Assembly: GCA_946807835.1 (NCBI GenBank)
Contig: OX327699.1
Coordinates: forward strand, 24,540,014-24,604,013
Direction of reading: 5' to 3'
Source of the DNA: Ailanthus altissimus
Taxonomy: Eukaryota; Streptophyta; Magnoliopsida; Sapindales; Simaroubaceae
Length of the DNA stretch: 64,000 bases
Below, piece after piece: positions 20,303 to 37,118 of the stretch. A program made the position numbers and the translations under genes. The notes beneath the pieces were generated by a model that did no database searches, was not told where the DNA came from, and worked only from the letters and a program-made list of their open reading frames with translations. Position 1 is the first letter of the stretch, and the number at the start of each line of letters is the position of its first letter.

Positions 20303-22590
20303 ATGGCGAAGTCATTGACGTGTCTTGTGTTGATATTTGCCATTTTCTCCGTCGCCGCTTCGATCGACGACAAATGCGGCGCTTGCAATGCCGTCGCTGT
20401 AAGTATTTTATTTGTTTTATTTCCACATAAAAAAAAAACGAACTGATGGAGTTTGGATCTGATTTTATTTTTGTGAAATGATCTGCAGGAGGAGCTAGAG
20501 TATGGGCTTTCCAAGGTAGAGGCTTTATAATTTTTGGTTTGATTTCTGTTTGCTCCTTCATGTTTGTTGATAATTTTCTTTTAATAGGAAAAGCCGAGGA
20601 ACCATTTGGATATGAGGCATCGCTTGGACTCAAAAGGTCAGCGCAAAGGAAAGGTAATTGATTACAGGTATAAATTTGAATGTATCCTCTACAGTTTATT
20701 TATTTATTTTAAACGGAATTTTCAGTTCATAGGATCCAAAAATATTAGGCCAAAAAAATGCCTGAAAGATCAATTTATGGTTATATTTAATTGTTGAAAC
20801 GTTAGTGCCAAAAAATGCCTCAATTATAGTTTGCTGGTCGAGACATTCATTTGCTTCCAGCTTTAGAAATTTGAATATGGCATTTGATAGCATGGGTGCA
20901 TAACTTCACTGGTTATGCACATATCATCTTTTGTGTTTTCTACAAGTGGCTGATGACTGTCATCTAATTTATTTATTTTTACAGAGTCAGTGAGCTTAGA
21001 GTTGTTGAACTCTTGGATGGACTTTGTGATAAGATGCAAGACTACAGTCTTGAGAAGGTACTTCTTAGACTAAATTGGTTTTCTCAACTGTATACTTTTG
21101 AATGCTTCTATGTCTGGGCCTCGGAGGACAAACATGTATATAAATTTCATGTGTTTGAAAGTGGAAATTAGTTAAAACTACTATGAAAATTATTGCCGTT
21201 ATCACCTGAAAGCTGGTCTCAACTAATTTAGCAGTTTTTAAAATTTCATCTCTCTGGTGGCTGTCCTGTGGCCGATTGAAGATCCATTAAGATGTTTTTT
21301 GTTTTTGCAGGTAGACACAACAAGACAATGGGTCAGAGTGGATAACTGGGAGAACCTTTCTATTAGTATGTACCCTCTTTAAATATCTAGGATATGATAA
21401 TTTCATCATTTCCTTTAGCTGACATGCTTGCAAGCATTTTGTTCTTATGTGTCAATGACCTTTGTATTTCTCTCAATTTGATGTTTGGCATTGAATTAGT
21501 TTAAGTTGAATGATTCTTTGATGTTTGATGATGCGCTTTGTTCTTAGATTTGGGACTGAAACACACTGCTTGAGCTGGGATTGCTCAATATTTACATCTA
21601 ATGTCTGTGATGGACTGTTGTGTCTCAGTTGAGTTGGCAGTTCACATGCTGTTTCACAAGAGTGCTTAATCTTTTGTTTTTTTTTAATATGGGTTTATAT
21701 TCCTGACAAGCTCTTGATTGTGTTCGGTTCTCTTTTCTCTCTCAGATGACTGGCTCTATGTCCACGCATCTTTCTTGCAACATTGCTCGCTTTTAAGTTT
21801 ATATCTTAGGTTTTTGGAATTTCAAAGATTTATGAATACTTTTCTGTTTTATGTTTTAGTAGGTAAACAAGAAGCAAAAGCATATGCTAAAGATATTTCT
21901 TCTTATTGTGGAAGGTAAGACTGTGAATAATTTCCACCATTCCTCTTCATATTCTATTTTAGTATATACAATTAGCCAGTTTAATTCATGTTCTTATAAT
22001 GAAACAGGTTACTCGAAGAAACTGAAGATGAGGTGAATTTTCTTATCTTGCCCGTCAGCAATATGCATTGTTGAAGTCTTATGTGCATATGCATAAGAAA
22101 CTGACAATGATATTGATTGCTCTTGCAGTTGGCAGAATTGATAAAGAAAGGATCAATTAAAGCAGGAGATGTAAGCAAGGTTCTGTGCCAAGATTTGAGC
22201 AAGCACTGCAGCAAGTCAAGGTAATGTTGACTTCAAATTCACAAGCTACTTCCTTTCATGTTTAGAAGTTAGGAAGCATGTAACTCTTGGTGAAGAAGGG
22301 CGCTTTTCTCAACTATAATCTCATGAACTGCTCATGGTTTATGTGATACTTTGATTAATATTAGCGATAATGGGAATTAACTCAAAAGGGTTTCCAAATC
22401 GGAACTTTTATCCTCAGTTGGAATTCGATCTTCAGACTTTTTTGATTTCTTGTTGACTTTAGATCCATATAGTAGGGGTTTCTAAGAGAGGGTAAATATG
22501 TCAACTGGTTTCAATATGCCTTTTTATTTTTTTGTGTACAGTGGCTCCCGTAATCTCGATGATGATGATGAAGATGATGGTGAACTTTGA
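20303..22590 (+). CDS. Canopy-like ER protein (DUF3456, TLR4-regulator/MIR-interacting MSAP family)
   Basis: Nine exons: 20303-20398, 20489-20515, 20588-20667, 20985-21057, 21311-21365, 21863-21914, 22008-22032, 22129-22220 and 22542-22590. All join in frame with GT-AG borders to give 182 residues. A signal peptide (MAKSLTCLVLIFAIFSVAAS) is followed by the saposin-like canopy domain, with cysteines in CGACNAV, LDGLCDKM, SSYCGRLLEE and KVLCQDLSKHC. The tail is acidic and ends DDEDDGEL, which resembles but does not match a KDEL-type ER-retention signal. Animal canopy proteins are luminal ER co-chaperones; the plant role is poorly known. The layout matches Arabidopsis At1g42480. Two exons are very small (27 and 25 nt). 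Confidence 0.85.
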
Positions 22591-23554
22591 GTCGCCCATA
22601 CTTGTGCATCAGCAGCAGAAGAGACGAAGTAAATTAATTATTGTGAAATAAAAAAAAAAGATTAACTTGGCATCCATCCAAAAGTGGTTAGGATATGCAC
22701 AAGTGAGAATTGCTTATTCTGTAACTGAACAAATTTTGCCTCCAATTGTGTACGTGATGATCTGAACCCTTTTTGCTTTTCTCAACTTAAAACATTTCTG
22801 TAAACTCAGTCTTGCCCTTACTGACCCGAGTCAATGACATTTTCTTATTTCTTTTTCTCTAAAACAGTTAGTTGTGATAATAAAAAAATTGAAGAGCTAG
22901 TGAATTTTCCTTTTCTCTAAGCTTCAAATGTCGGTCCCATACATTGCAACGATAGCGGAGCCATAAATGAAGAACGTGGTAGGTTCATCATCCTCCGCGT
23001 CCCAAGTCCAAATCCAATCTGGACAATAAACCTAAATTTCAAATGTACCAACTCTACAATCACTGTGGTGCTTTCAACCTTCATGATCTTCTCCATTCAA
23101 TCACAGAGCGCTAAACTATTCTGGATAGGAAGGTTAGCAGCTTACCCTAGAAAACCAATCATAATAAACAACTGATACAAATAACACAAATGAATGAACA
23201 GATGGGATGATATTATCACTAGATTTAACTGATAGTGGCGCAATATACCCCTTCATGTGCATAGTTTTTTAAAAAAGGACAATTAGAGAGAGGGGATGGT
23301 ACATGCAACTAGATAGTTGAAGAACAACGGATTCGTACAATTATAATTTATCTCGGATGTACAGGATCTGCAAACTCAAATGAATCGCATTCTACATGTT
23401 CTTTTATTTCCTTGGACACGGCTAAATGTCGTCAGCCATGGCTGAGGGAGCTGTACTGCAACATCAGCAGAGTGAGGAGACCCAAAAAAATGTTCATAAC
23501 CACTGCAACCTCCAAATATGTAGAAATCTCTATTGACCATTTCTCTTTGTTTCA
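22591..23554. other. Convergent intergenic region
   Basis: Contains the 3' UTRs of the canopy-like gene (+) and the PP2C gene (-). I see no other gene or repeat. Confidence 0.6.
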
Positions 23555-25661
23555 TCAGTTACCATCCAGCACACCTTTGAGTAAATTCAGTCCTTCTGCT
23601 GATATGCTCCTCCTGACACGGCAAGGTTGAATTTCTATCCGAGGGGGAGGGTCTGGGGAGAAGGAAACCACTATCACTGTCAAATTATCACAAGTGTTGC
23701 GCTTGAGTGCCTCTCTGACAAGCTCTCTTGAACATCTTTCAGGATCATTATGGAGCATCAACTCTTTCCTCGCAACTGACACTGCACACTGGCTACTCAT
23801 GACATCCCACAAGCCATCGCAACCCATTATCAAGAACTCATCCTCCTCAGTCAAAAGTGCCTCCTTCAACTCTGGCTCTGCACTTAGAGGAGAGGCAGAA
23901 CCTTTGGGACTCTTCATGTGCCAGTCTCCAAGAGCTCGTGCCACGGATAGTTGACCATTGAGATAGCCATCATAAACAACTCCACCAAGTTTCTCAATTC
24001 TCAGTCTTTCAGATGTGCAATTGGGTTTATGATCTTTGGACATCTCAATTGCTCTACCACGCCTCCCTAACACAGCTCGGCAGTCCCCAGCATTTGCAAT
24101 TATCAAGTTCCTGTGAACAGAATTTTATGTCAGAGGTAATCTAAACTATTGGCTCCCTTGCATGGATATAATTGTAAAATTTTTATATTTCAATCAACAG
24201 ATAATCAAAGTCTCTTCAATCTCGATATAAAGTTCAAGGATAATTGTCTACTGGCTAGCACCATGCAGGAACCTTGACACCAATGCAGATTGAACATATT
24301 TCAATTAAGTGACAAGGCATGTCAGACATGGTAGCAATAGGTTTTTCTGAAACCAGATGGGATGGTAAAGCCAGAACATCAAACTAATACTTTTTCTAAT
24401 ATACATTTAAGTCCGTTGGGTGAACATCTTATAACTTGCTAAATCCAACGCAAGAAAGCCAACATCTAAGTAATCTAAATATTCATATCTATTTACTTCA
24501 GCATGCTATCTTTATCTATGTCAACCTTTTGTTTCTTTCTACCCTTATTATTTTGTTTATTAGCAGCTCGATACTAACTAATATAAAAAATTGATATCAT
24601 TATGCCATACTCCACAATATGCAATTTCCATCAGGGCCACTAATAAAGAGTGATTCCCAAGAGAAAATTTAAAACAAAAGCAGCTTTGGAGCTAACTTAC
24701 CTTCCAAAAATAAGCGCAGTTAAGGCAGTGGTGCCAGATGAAATGTCAAGAGAACTGGCGTCTGCAAAAGCATAATCAGCCTGCACGAAAGCATTCTTAA
24801 TTGCCTTTTCCACACAAATGGGGAAGTGGGAGTCCTCAACTATGAATCTAAGGATGTTGTTTCTAACAAATGATGCCGCATCAGTACCTCCATGGCCATC
24901 AAACACCTGGCCACATATTAACAAATATTAGTTCCTGATCCCGACTAAATACAGCAATAAATTCTGAACAACCTCCTCAACTCAACAAACATAGTTTATT
25001 TTAGAAGCTTGAAAGATAAAAGAAGCACATAAAAAGGAGATTTTGACTTATTTACCCCATAGAAAGCTCCTGGCATGGGGAAGTCTGCAGTTGTACCTAA
25101 ATGTTCAGTAAGATTATCTATACATATGTGCTCATCCTCCATATACTGTTTAGGACCTCTCTCAGCACAGCTTCCTGATCGCAATACAGGCACAAACCCT
25201 GATTTTTCATCAGAAGATGACTTGTTGACAATCCCAACATCCACTGCCTAGAGAAGGGCGAAAGCAAAGTATTGGCCATAAAGCACTTCTTAAATGTTGT
25301 AAGGCCAAGAAGCAATATGGATTATTGCTTCCATAATGATTCATGGAATTTACAGGAAGTTAAAATGAAATTAAAATCTATAACTATTCATAGATGTCCC
25401 ACCAAACAGAATCTAATAATTCAATAAAATGGAAAAGATTACTAAAGCTGATGATAAACTTACCAAATCAGTTGCAGCAAGCAGCCTTGTGGAGCTCACA
25501 CAATGCCGCATAGATGAGAGATGTCGAGGAGGTTTCCCACTTGTCATTTGTTTCATATTATCTATATTATTTGACTTCTCGTTGTCCATGGCTGATGCAC
25601 TTTCCTTACTATAACCATCTATAACAGAAAATGGAGGTGAAAAATCCATACCCGCTGCCAT
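23555..25661 (-). CDS. Protein phosphatase 2C (PP2C27/DBP1-like)
   Basis: Four coding exons on the minus strand: 25464-25661, 25056-25247, 24701-24906 and 23555-24110 (383 residues). All borders are GT-AG and in frame. After a variable N-terminus of about 85 residues, the PP2C motifs appear in order: [25 protein letters not shown] (metal-binding aspartate and glycine), [48 protein letters not shown] and CDNLTVIVV. This is a complete Mn/Mg-dependent serine/threonine phosphatase core. Length and motifs resemble the plant PP2C group that includes Arabidopsis At2g33700 (PP2C27) and the DNA-binding phosphatase DBP1. A donor-like site near 26296 suggests a leader intron. The pathway cannot be read from sequence. 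Confidence 0.9.
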
Positions 25662-28600
25662 GTTCTCTTCTCCCGATCATAAACTACTTGCTCTTAACAC
25701 AAACCCTTGACTCAAAAAAAATCCTTCTCTTAAAATCCTATTGGTATCAGCGCTGGCACTAGTACAAGCCACTTAAAATTCCAAACAGCTTTCAGATGAT
25801 TTAAATTTTACCAACTTTACTATCTGAAAATAAAATTTCTTAACACCAAACAAACAAAAGAACTTCAGCAAACCCCCAAATCAACAAATCCTGTGTTCTT
25901 TGCAGATTGATAATAAAAAAATAATAATATCAAGCAACTGCCTATTCCTTCTTCAATCCCAACCTATACTTCTCAATAACCAATCTCAACTTCTATGCCA
26001 ACTGAAACCTTAAACTAACACTTTATCGGCCAGTATTCAAGAAAAAAATATTAAAACTGTCAAAATTCTCCAGAAAGCAGATCAAACTTCAGTGAATAAC
26101 AAAAGAACAATAAAAAATTTGCCTCCTAATATAAGAATTCAGTATCAAGAGCTGTATAAATCACAATAAGTGTGAACAGAAATGTGAAGAAATGACTTCA
26201 ATAATTAGATGAAGATGATGATGATGATTCTTTTCTTTATGCTGTCTTAATTTCTATATTTGATCAACTAAAAAAATACCCATGAAAGGAAAGTTACCTC
26301 TCAAGTTGATGTATAGAGAGAGAATCAAAAGCTGTTCTAAAAGAGAGAATGATCAATGACTGACTGAGAGAGAAAGATGAAGAGAATTTAATTAAGTTAA
26401 TATTTTTAATTTTAAAAAAAATGAACTTGTTGATGTTTGGTTGGCTACCGGCGATTCCAGGTAATCTTTGGATCTTCTAGCTGTCTTGGTAAATTTGAGG
26501 TACCGCCACGTGCATAGTTGTGGTTGGTGTGTGCTCTGTTATGACCGGATGGTTGTGTTGTTTGGTTCATGGTTTGTGCCGCCAGTGCGTCCTAGCCGTT
26601 GGATTTTTGCTTTTGATGATCTGGACGGTCCAAAGGTGTTTCGACAGTTCCAGATTCGGTAACTGCCGTTAAAGATCAATTTACTCCTCGGATTCCCGGG
26701 GTCTCCGTGTCGAGACGTGATTGGTAGAGAGCTTGTTGTTATCGGCTAAGATGGTTTACTGGAAATTACTGCGAGCGCTCGTTGCCACGATATGATTCGT
26801 AAAATCCATTGATCTAAACCGTTGGATTTGAAGAGCGATTAATCGAACAGACAAGATGCATGCATAAGAAGTTGTAGGATCAACTTCTAACCGAACTAAC
26901 GCGTAAGATAATTGCTCTGAGGTGGTTTTGTCATTGCAGTTTCATGGGATCAAACTTTTTTTTTTTTTTTGAATTCGTCATGGGATCAAACTTAAGATGT
27001 CTTCGATGTCAAAAATTATAATTATATTTATTTTATTTTTAAAATTTATTATATAAATAACTTAAAATTATTTATTAATTAATGAACCGATCATCTATAA
27101 AAAAAATTATTAGAATTGCATGGATAAATTAATTATATAAATTTATTTATACTACTTAATGTGACATGATATAATTAGAAAGATAAATATAAATAAATTA
27201 GTAAAAAATAAATTAAATAAATAATGTAATAATAACTAAATCATTTTATCACGATAAGTTAAATAGCATGAATTTGAATGACTTAATATGCACATATACT
27301 TTTTTTTTAAATAATATATAAACTTCTAAAATTTGAGAAACTTGACATATAAATTTTTAAAATTTAAAACTAATATATACATCCTTACCACCAGGTAATG
27401 AAACCTGCTAAAATTAATAAAAAAAGGTAATAAAAATAAAAATTCAACTTAAACTCAAAATCTAAAATTAGTAAACTCCACGTATCATATTATAATTGAG
27501 TTATTTGAACACCATATTTGTATTATTTTTAAACCATACAAAATAAAATTATACATGACTTTTCTGTTGAAAAAATAAAACCTTTTTTAATTTTTTTCTC
27601 TTTCAAAACTCTAATATTTATTTTATTTATTGACTATTAAAATTTGTCCCATGTTTAACATCACCTCATCCACCGTCGTTAAAAGTCTCAACCTTTTCAT
27701 ACCTTACCTTCAACACTACCACCAATACCAACACTAGTTCAAAACCCTCTACTTTTACCAGCATTGAAGACCTTAAAAAGTCAATTGTTGCCGCTCTGCC
27801 ATCGACAACAAGAACGGTGTCTTCCTTATAGAAGAGGTTCAGCTTATGGTGATCAGCATTAATGACCTGATCATTCCTTTATGGACCTTCAAAATGTGAT
27901 TCTTAAGCTACTCTCATGTGCCATTAATCATTTTTTAACCAAGAGTTGCGCACTTATAAATTTGAATCTCTTGTCATATCTCAAATCACATTCTAAGTTA
28001 CCACATCAACCATTTTTGAGTGGTGGTGTTGTTGGAGGAGTGTTTTGTTTTTTTTTCGTGTTAATATTATTATTTTTTTGTTATATTGTTTATTCACTAT
28101 TTTGAGTTGAACTTAAAAATTTCTCAAATTAGCAATTTATCAAACCCTAACAATTTAATTACAATGTTGCCACTTGTGTTGATGAATGTTCGATCCATAT
28201 TAGACGGAGATTTACAATTTACTTGAAATTTTAGAAAATTGGAGATGCCATGGTAGATATTTGTATTTTTTAAAAATTTATTATTAATAAAATTGATGTT
28301 ATTGTTGTTGTGGGTGATGTTCATCTAGTGAATATCCAAGGAGAATTTGTTTTTTTGACAATTGTGACCGGATTGGATTTGTTTTGGTTTGACAATGATA
28401 GATATAGTTTGACAAGTAGACATTAGGTGAAGGTGATAACTTAAAATAACTTAAAATTGGCACTGCATATGACAACGAGGATTTATTACTAAATAGTTGA
28501 TAACTTAAAATATAGGGTAATTATGTTATTTCACCAAAAAAAATTAAGATTAATTCAATGTCATGGGAAAAATAGTTTTGTAAGTGCCTATCAATAAGTA

Positions 28601-31600
28601 TACATAATAGAATAATTTATCTTGATTTTGCTGACATAGATATTTTTTAAACGACCTTAACTCAGATTAGGGGCATAAATGTACTTTTATAAGATTCAAC
28701 AAATTTTTTTTATATTTTTAATAGATTTTGTTACTTGACAGATGTATAAACAAAAATTTTGAAAGATTATACGATTACACCTCTTTTCTTATATACCTTA
28801 GAGTTTAAATATCATTTTTTTTCTTTAAAATAAGTTTAGTAATATCAAATTGTATTAGGTGCATTTTTGTTGGGATCAAAAATAATTATTGACATTATGG
28901 GCCAATTATACACAGATTGTAGCCCAGCATGTTGAAGCCATGCAGGCCCTTCTCAAACATTTAAGACAAAAAAAAAAAAAAAAAATCAAAACGTCAACTT
29001 TCACTAAAAGATGTAATTATCACTAATCTAGACTTAGTGTGAAAGATCATATGTCCAACTTGTTTTTACTGTGAAGGATCCTTTTGTTTTTATTTTTGTG
29101 AAAATGATAGTTAAAAATAGTACGTGTGGAATTCAATATACTTTGAGTGTATAAATGAAAATGTGTGGATTGATGGCGACGGTTCACCAAAAATGTAAAT
29201 ACCAGAGAGAGTTTTCAAAGCATCCTGCATTTGATTTGACAAAAGCTTTTATAATTTTCATAAATTTCAAGATTAGCCTGGTGGCTGGTCCTACTTCTAA
29301 TAAAAAATGCGCTTCACATTTTGGAGATTTCAGGAAAATTCTCCACGCCAGCAATATTTCGCCCTCAAATCACCAGAGCAAACACAAATAAATAAAATAG
29401 AACGTTTAATATTTGGATGGAAAATGAAGAGGGCACTGGATTCCAATACGTGACACCCATTTTGCAAAATCAGAGCCAGACTCGTGAGGCAAACCAGAAG
29501 AAAGTAGAACACAACAAATATATAAATGTTTGCATTATTATTCCATGCACTTTAATTTATTCTTTTTTTTTTCCAACCAGTGAACCTGCGCCAGCGTCTC
29601 ATTTATTGGAATTATTTGCCATGCTAATTATGCTCATTTCCACATCATATTCCACGTGCATAGATGCTTTAAATGGCTCAATTCTTATCCTAGTTTGGCT
29701 CCTTCGCTTTAATTCTTCCTTCCCACTTGGTTTAAGAATTATATCAAGTATAACTTTAGTATTTGTCTTTTTTTTTTTTTTACACGAGAAATTGAGAGAT
29801 TTGAACTCATAACCAAAATACATATTAACTCTTTACCATATAATAATTTGTATTTTTACAAAAGAATTTTAGTAATAACATATTTAAAATGTGTATCATT
29901 GTCGCTTTTAAATGAGATTTTTTATAGCCTGGGAGTGGGGACATTTATAAAACAACTTTTGTTTTAAGTTATATATAATTTAAGTGGGTTTTTTTTTTTT
30001 TGCAAGTGCAGATATTCTGTGAAATAATATTTCCTTTTCAAGTTTTTAATTCATTTTTTATTATATAAAATATAAATTATTATCTCATTTTAACTTAATC
30101 ACTAACTTTCAAATTATATTTTAAAAAGTAATACATCAAACAACCGTTAGATAATAAAATTTTATAAATTTTAAAATTACCCATTATGCCATTTCATTAT
30201 CTAATAATCATTTAACACATTATTTTTTAAAATATATTTTAAAATACTTGACATTACTTTTCAAGAAATTGTATCGGTTAAATTAGTTGTTACTCGTACA
30301 ATTAATAAAATAAAATAATTTCGAGTTAAATATGGAGTAACTATTAGAATATTGTATGAATAGCAAGTAGGGGTGACAGAATTCTCACGAAATTGGGGTC
30401 CATGGGGATCTGTTTCAAATTAGGAGTATTTCGAATTGCATTTTAAGTATTTTGGAGATGGGGTGGATTTGGATACAGTAAGTTAAATCCGAATTAAATT
30501 CAGGTTAAGTTTGAAGATAAGTTGATTTTTTAAAACCTACCCTAAATACTCGATTTAAAAATTAAAAAAAATTATTATAGAAAAAATTATTTATTTATAT
30601 TAAAATTTGCTATGTGTTAAATCAATTGATATAAAATATATTTAAATTATATTTTTAATTTTTTTGTTTCTTATTCGTATTTTTTTTAATTCTTTTATTT
30701 ATTTTTAATTATATTTAATATTAGATATTTACTTTTAAATTAAAGTGAATTTATTTATTAAAAAAAAGATAAAGATGAATAAATAAAAGAGATAAATTAT
30801 TTTATTTTTATTTTTAATTTTTTAGTCATTATTTTTTTAATTCAAATTTGTTTGTACTTCGTATTATAAATTTACGAAAAATCTTATTAAAAACTTAATA
30901 TTTGAATTATAAATAAAATATGATGATTTATATGTAAAAATTTAATAAAAATTATTAATTTTTGTAATTTTTAGATTTTAATTAATGTCATTAATTTAAT
31001 AAATGAGTAGTTAAAAACTCGATTTATTTTATATTTTTATATGATGTTTACAATTTATTTTTGATATAATATAATTGTATGAGATAAAATATTATTTTAT
31101 AAAATTAAATCAATACAAATTATAAAATAATTAAAAAAATTATGAGATATTTATGAGATCTTTATCCCTTGAGTATTCTAACCTCAAACTCAAATTATAT
31201 ATATTAAATATAAAATGAATACGAAATTTTCACACTCTTCAAATATGAAGGGGCGATGATGGTAACCTTGGCCCCCAAACCGCCTAAACGTCACGTCTAA
31301 TAGATGCCAGCAAGACTCGGTTGAGTGACGTCAACAGATAATACGTACTGTTTGTTCGTAATAGTATTTGCGGAAGTTTTTGGTGCTTTAAATTAATTAT
31401 TATTTAAAGTTTAATTTTGTCAAACTTAGAATGATCAGCAACAGTGAAAGCTATAACCCTCTGTAATATGAGCACCAACTCCGTGGCCGACTAATCTAAG
31501 TGGGAATCCAACTACAGCAAATAGTTCAAAGACTTCAAATCAAGTGCCTGCAACTACTTTAAAATCTCAAACAAAGTTAATTATTTGAGAAATGAGTGTA

Positions 31601-32465
31601 CTTATGGATGTTTAGAGTAGGTGAGTGAGTTTTGCCATCTGGGTTCTTTATAGCTCCTCCCTTCTTTTGGCGTCTTTCCATTTTTGGTTTGTTAATTCAT
31701 CAATTGTTTAAGAGATGGGTGTGCTTATTGGTAGTTCCTGCTTTTATTAATTGTTTCGGGATGAGTATCTTTCTTGCTGTAGAAATTAGAAAGTACCTGA
31801 CTTAAAAGGGAAACTATTCTTGGCTTCATGAAGGTGTCTTTCATAGTATTCTATTTTTTTTATTTTAGCTTTTTCGTTGGTTTTTCTTTTTGATTCTGAG
31901 CTGTATTTAGAATCCGATTCTTGTTCCTACTGTCTGTCATTTTGATTTTACCAAGTTACATTTATATATTGTTTAATTGGTTGAAGAGAAAATCGAAGAG
32001 AAAGAGACACCACAAATTTTTGAGGAGTTGAGTTAATTAGTTGCTGGTTTCTGAATTTATTTCAGTACTTGAGGCTGAATTGCTATCTTGTTCCAGCTTC
32101 AATGCTGTGATTGGTCCGTGCTTTGTAAATTTTATTGTCCTGTTTTGATTTTTATGTTCTTCTCTCTCGTTGCACTCCTTGTTGTCCCTGATAATGGTAA
32201 ATACAGATTCTTCTTTAGTAATATATTTTTAATTTATTATATTCTGTAATTTCAGGACTGATAAATTGGCTGTCTGAATCTGTAACTTAGTTTTGCATAC
32301 TTATATCGATCTATTTTGTGTATTTTTTCAGAACCGAAAAATTTTCTTATAATTTATTTGTCTTCAGATTCCATGAATCGACTGTGCACTAATTCTCTTG
32401 TGGAGGTGGTGAGTGGTTTCATTCTGGTCAGCTAAGCTAATCGTACTTAGTTCATTTGATTTGCA
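25662..32465. other. Long intergenic region between divergent PP2C and GLR genes
   Basis: 25662-26450 holds the PP2C leader (possible intron with donor at 26296-26297) and start region. 26450-27000 is a more complex, GC-richer promoter-like stretch. From 27000 to 31250 the sequence is AT-rich with homopolymer runs (for example poly-A at about 28971-28986) and short frames I do not recognise. From 31250 to 32465, before the GLR start, lies the GLR promoter and leader; a TGACGTCA-like word (GTGACGTCAAC) lies near 31325. Confidence 0.45.
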
Positions 32466-36272
<3,807 letters not shown>

Positions 36273-37118
36273 AGAAGCATTTGGTTCATTAATTTTTCCA
36301 TGAAGTATCTCTGAGACCCTATCATTGCGAATGATTCACCTTCAAAACCTGGTGACTTCGAATGCGCAAGTGTTCATATTGTTTGTATAATTTCTTCTTA
36401 TAGGAATTACATTTGCTGAAAGCATCGCCACAGCAACATTTTGTTTTACAGGCAATGTCAACTTATTCGGAACACAATGTAAAGTCAATGTTGAAGGAAA
36501 TATATTAAGCTCGCTTATCTTGTAATGTAAGCATCAACATGATATATATATATATATATATATATTATTTTGACTTTACCCTCTTCGTTCTTTAATTCAT
36601 AATATCAGAAACTAAACCTTAAAAAAGAAAATCGTACCGAGAGAGTATAACTTCAGACTTCAGTTAAGAATTGGCTCAATCACCAGTGGCATTCTCTCGA
36701 AGTTTCTTGTATAACGTCTGTGAGGAGTAAGCCAATTTTGGAAGTAGGTAGATCAATTCAAAGGTCCACTTCAGTGGCCTAGCTAATTAGATTCCAGCTC
36801 CAAGAAAGAGTAGCAACTTTTTCAAAACACAAAAGCCTTTGATTGTGGTGACACAATACACGTTTAGGCATGTCCTCGTGATCTTTCGGCCATACAATGA
36901 TGAAAAGATATCTTTAAGCCCACTTTTCAGCCGAACCGATATCAAATATTCAAAACTCTATCAAAGCAATAGGCTAACTTTTAAAAAGTGCATTGGTGAC
37001 CCAATTAACCAATAGCAGAACAAGTTTCACATATCTAATAAATGCTAACAAACAGTACAAACATTTCAAATTATAGAGCTGTCAACCACATTCAAGGCCT
37101 CGCTCATTCATAGGAGAA
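36273..37118. other. Convergent intergenic region with (TA)n run
   Basis: 3' UTRs of the GLR gene (+) and the glucanase gene (-). A (TA)n microsatellite lies at about 36541-36566. I see nothing else. Confidence 0.6.

Noticed and set aside
29417..29812. 131-residue plus-strand frame
   Set aside because: Low-complexity hydrophobic reading of AT-rich spacer; no homologue recognised.
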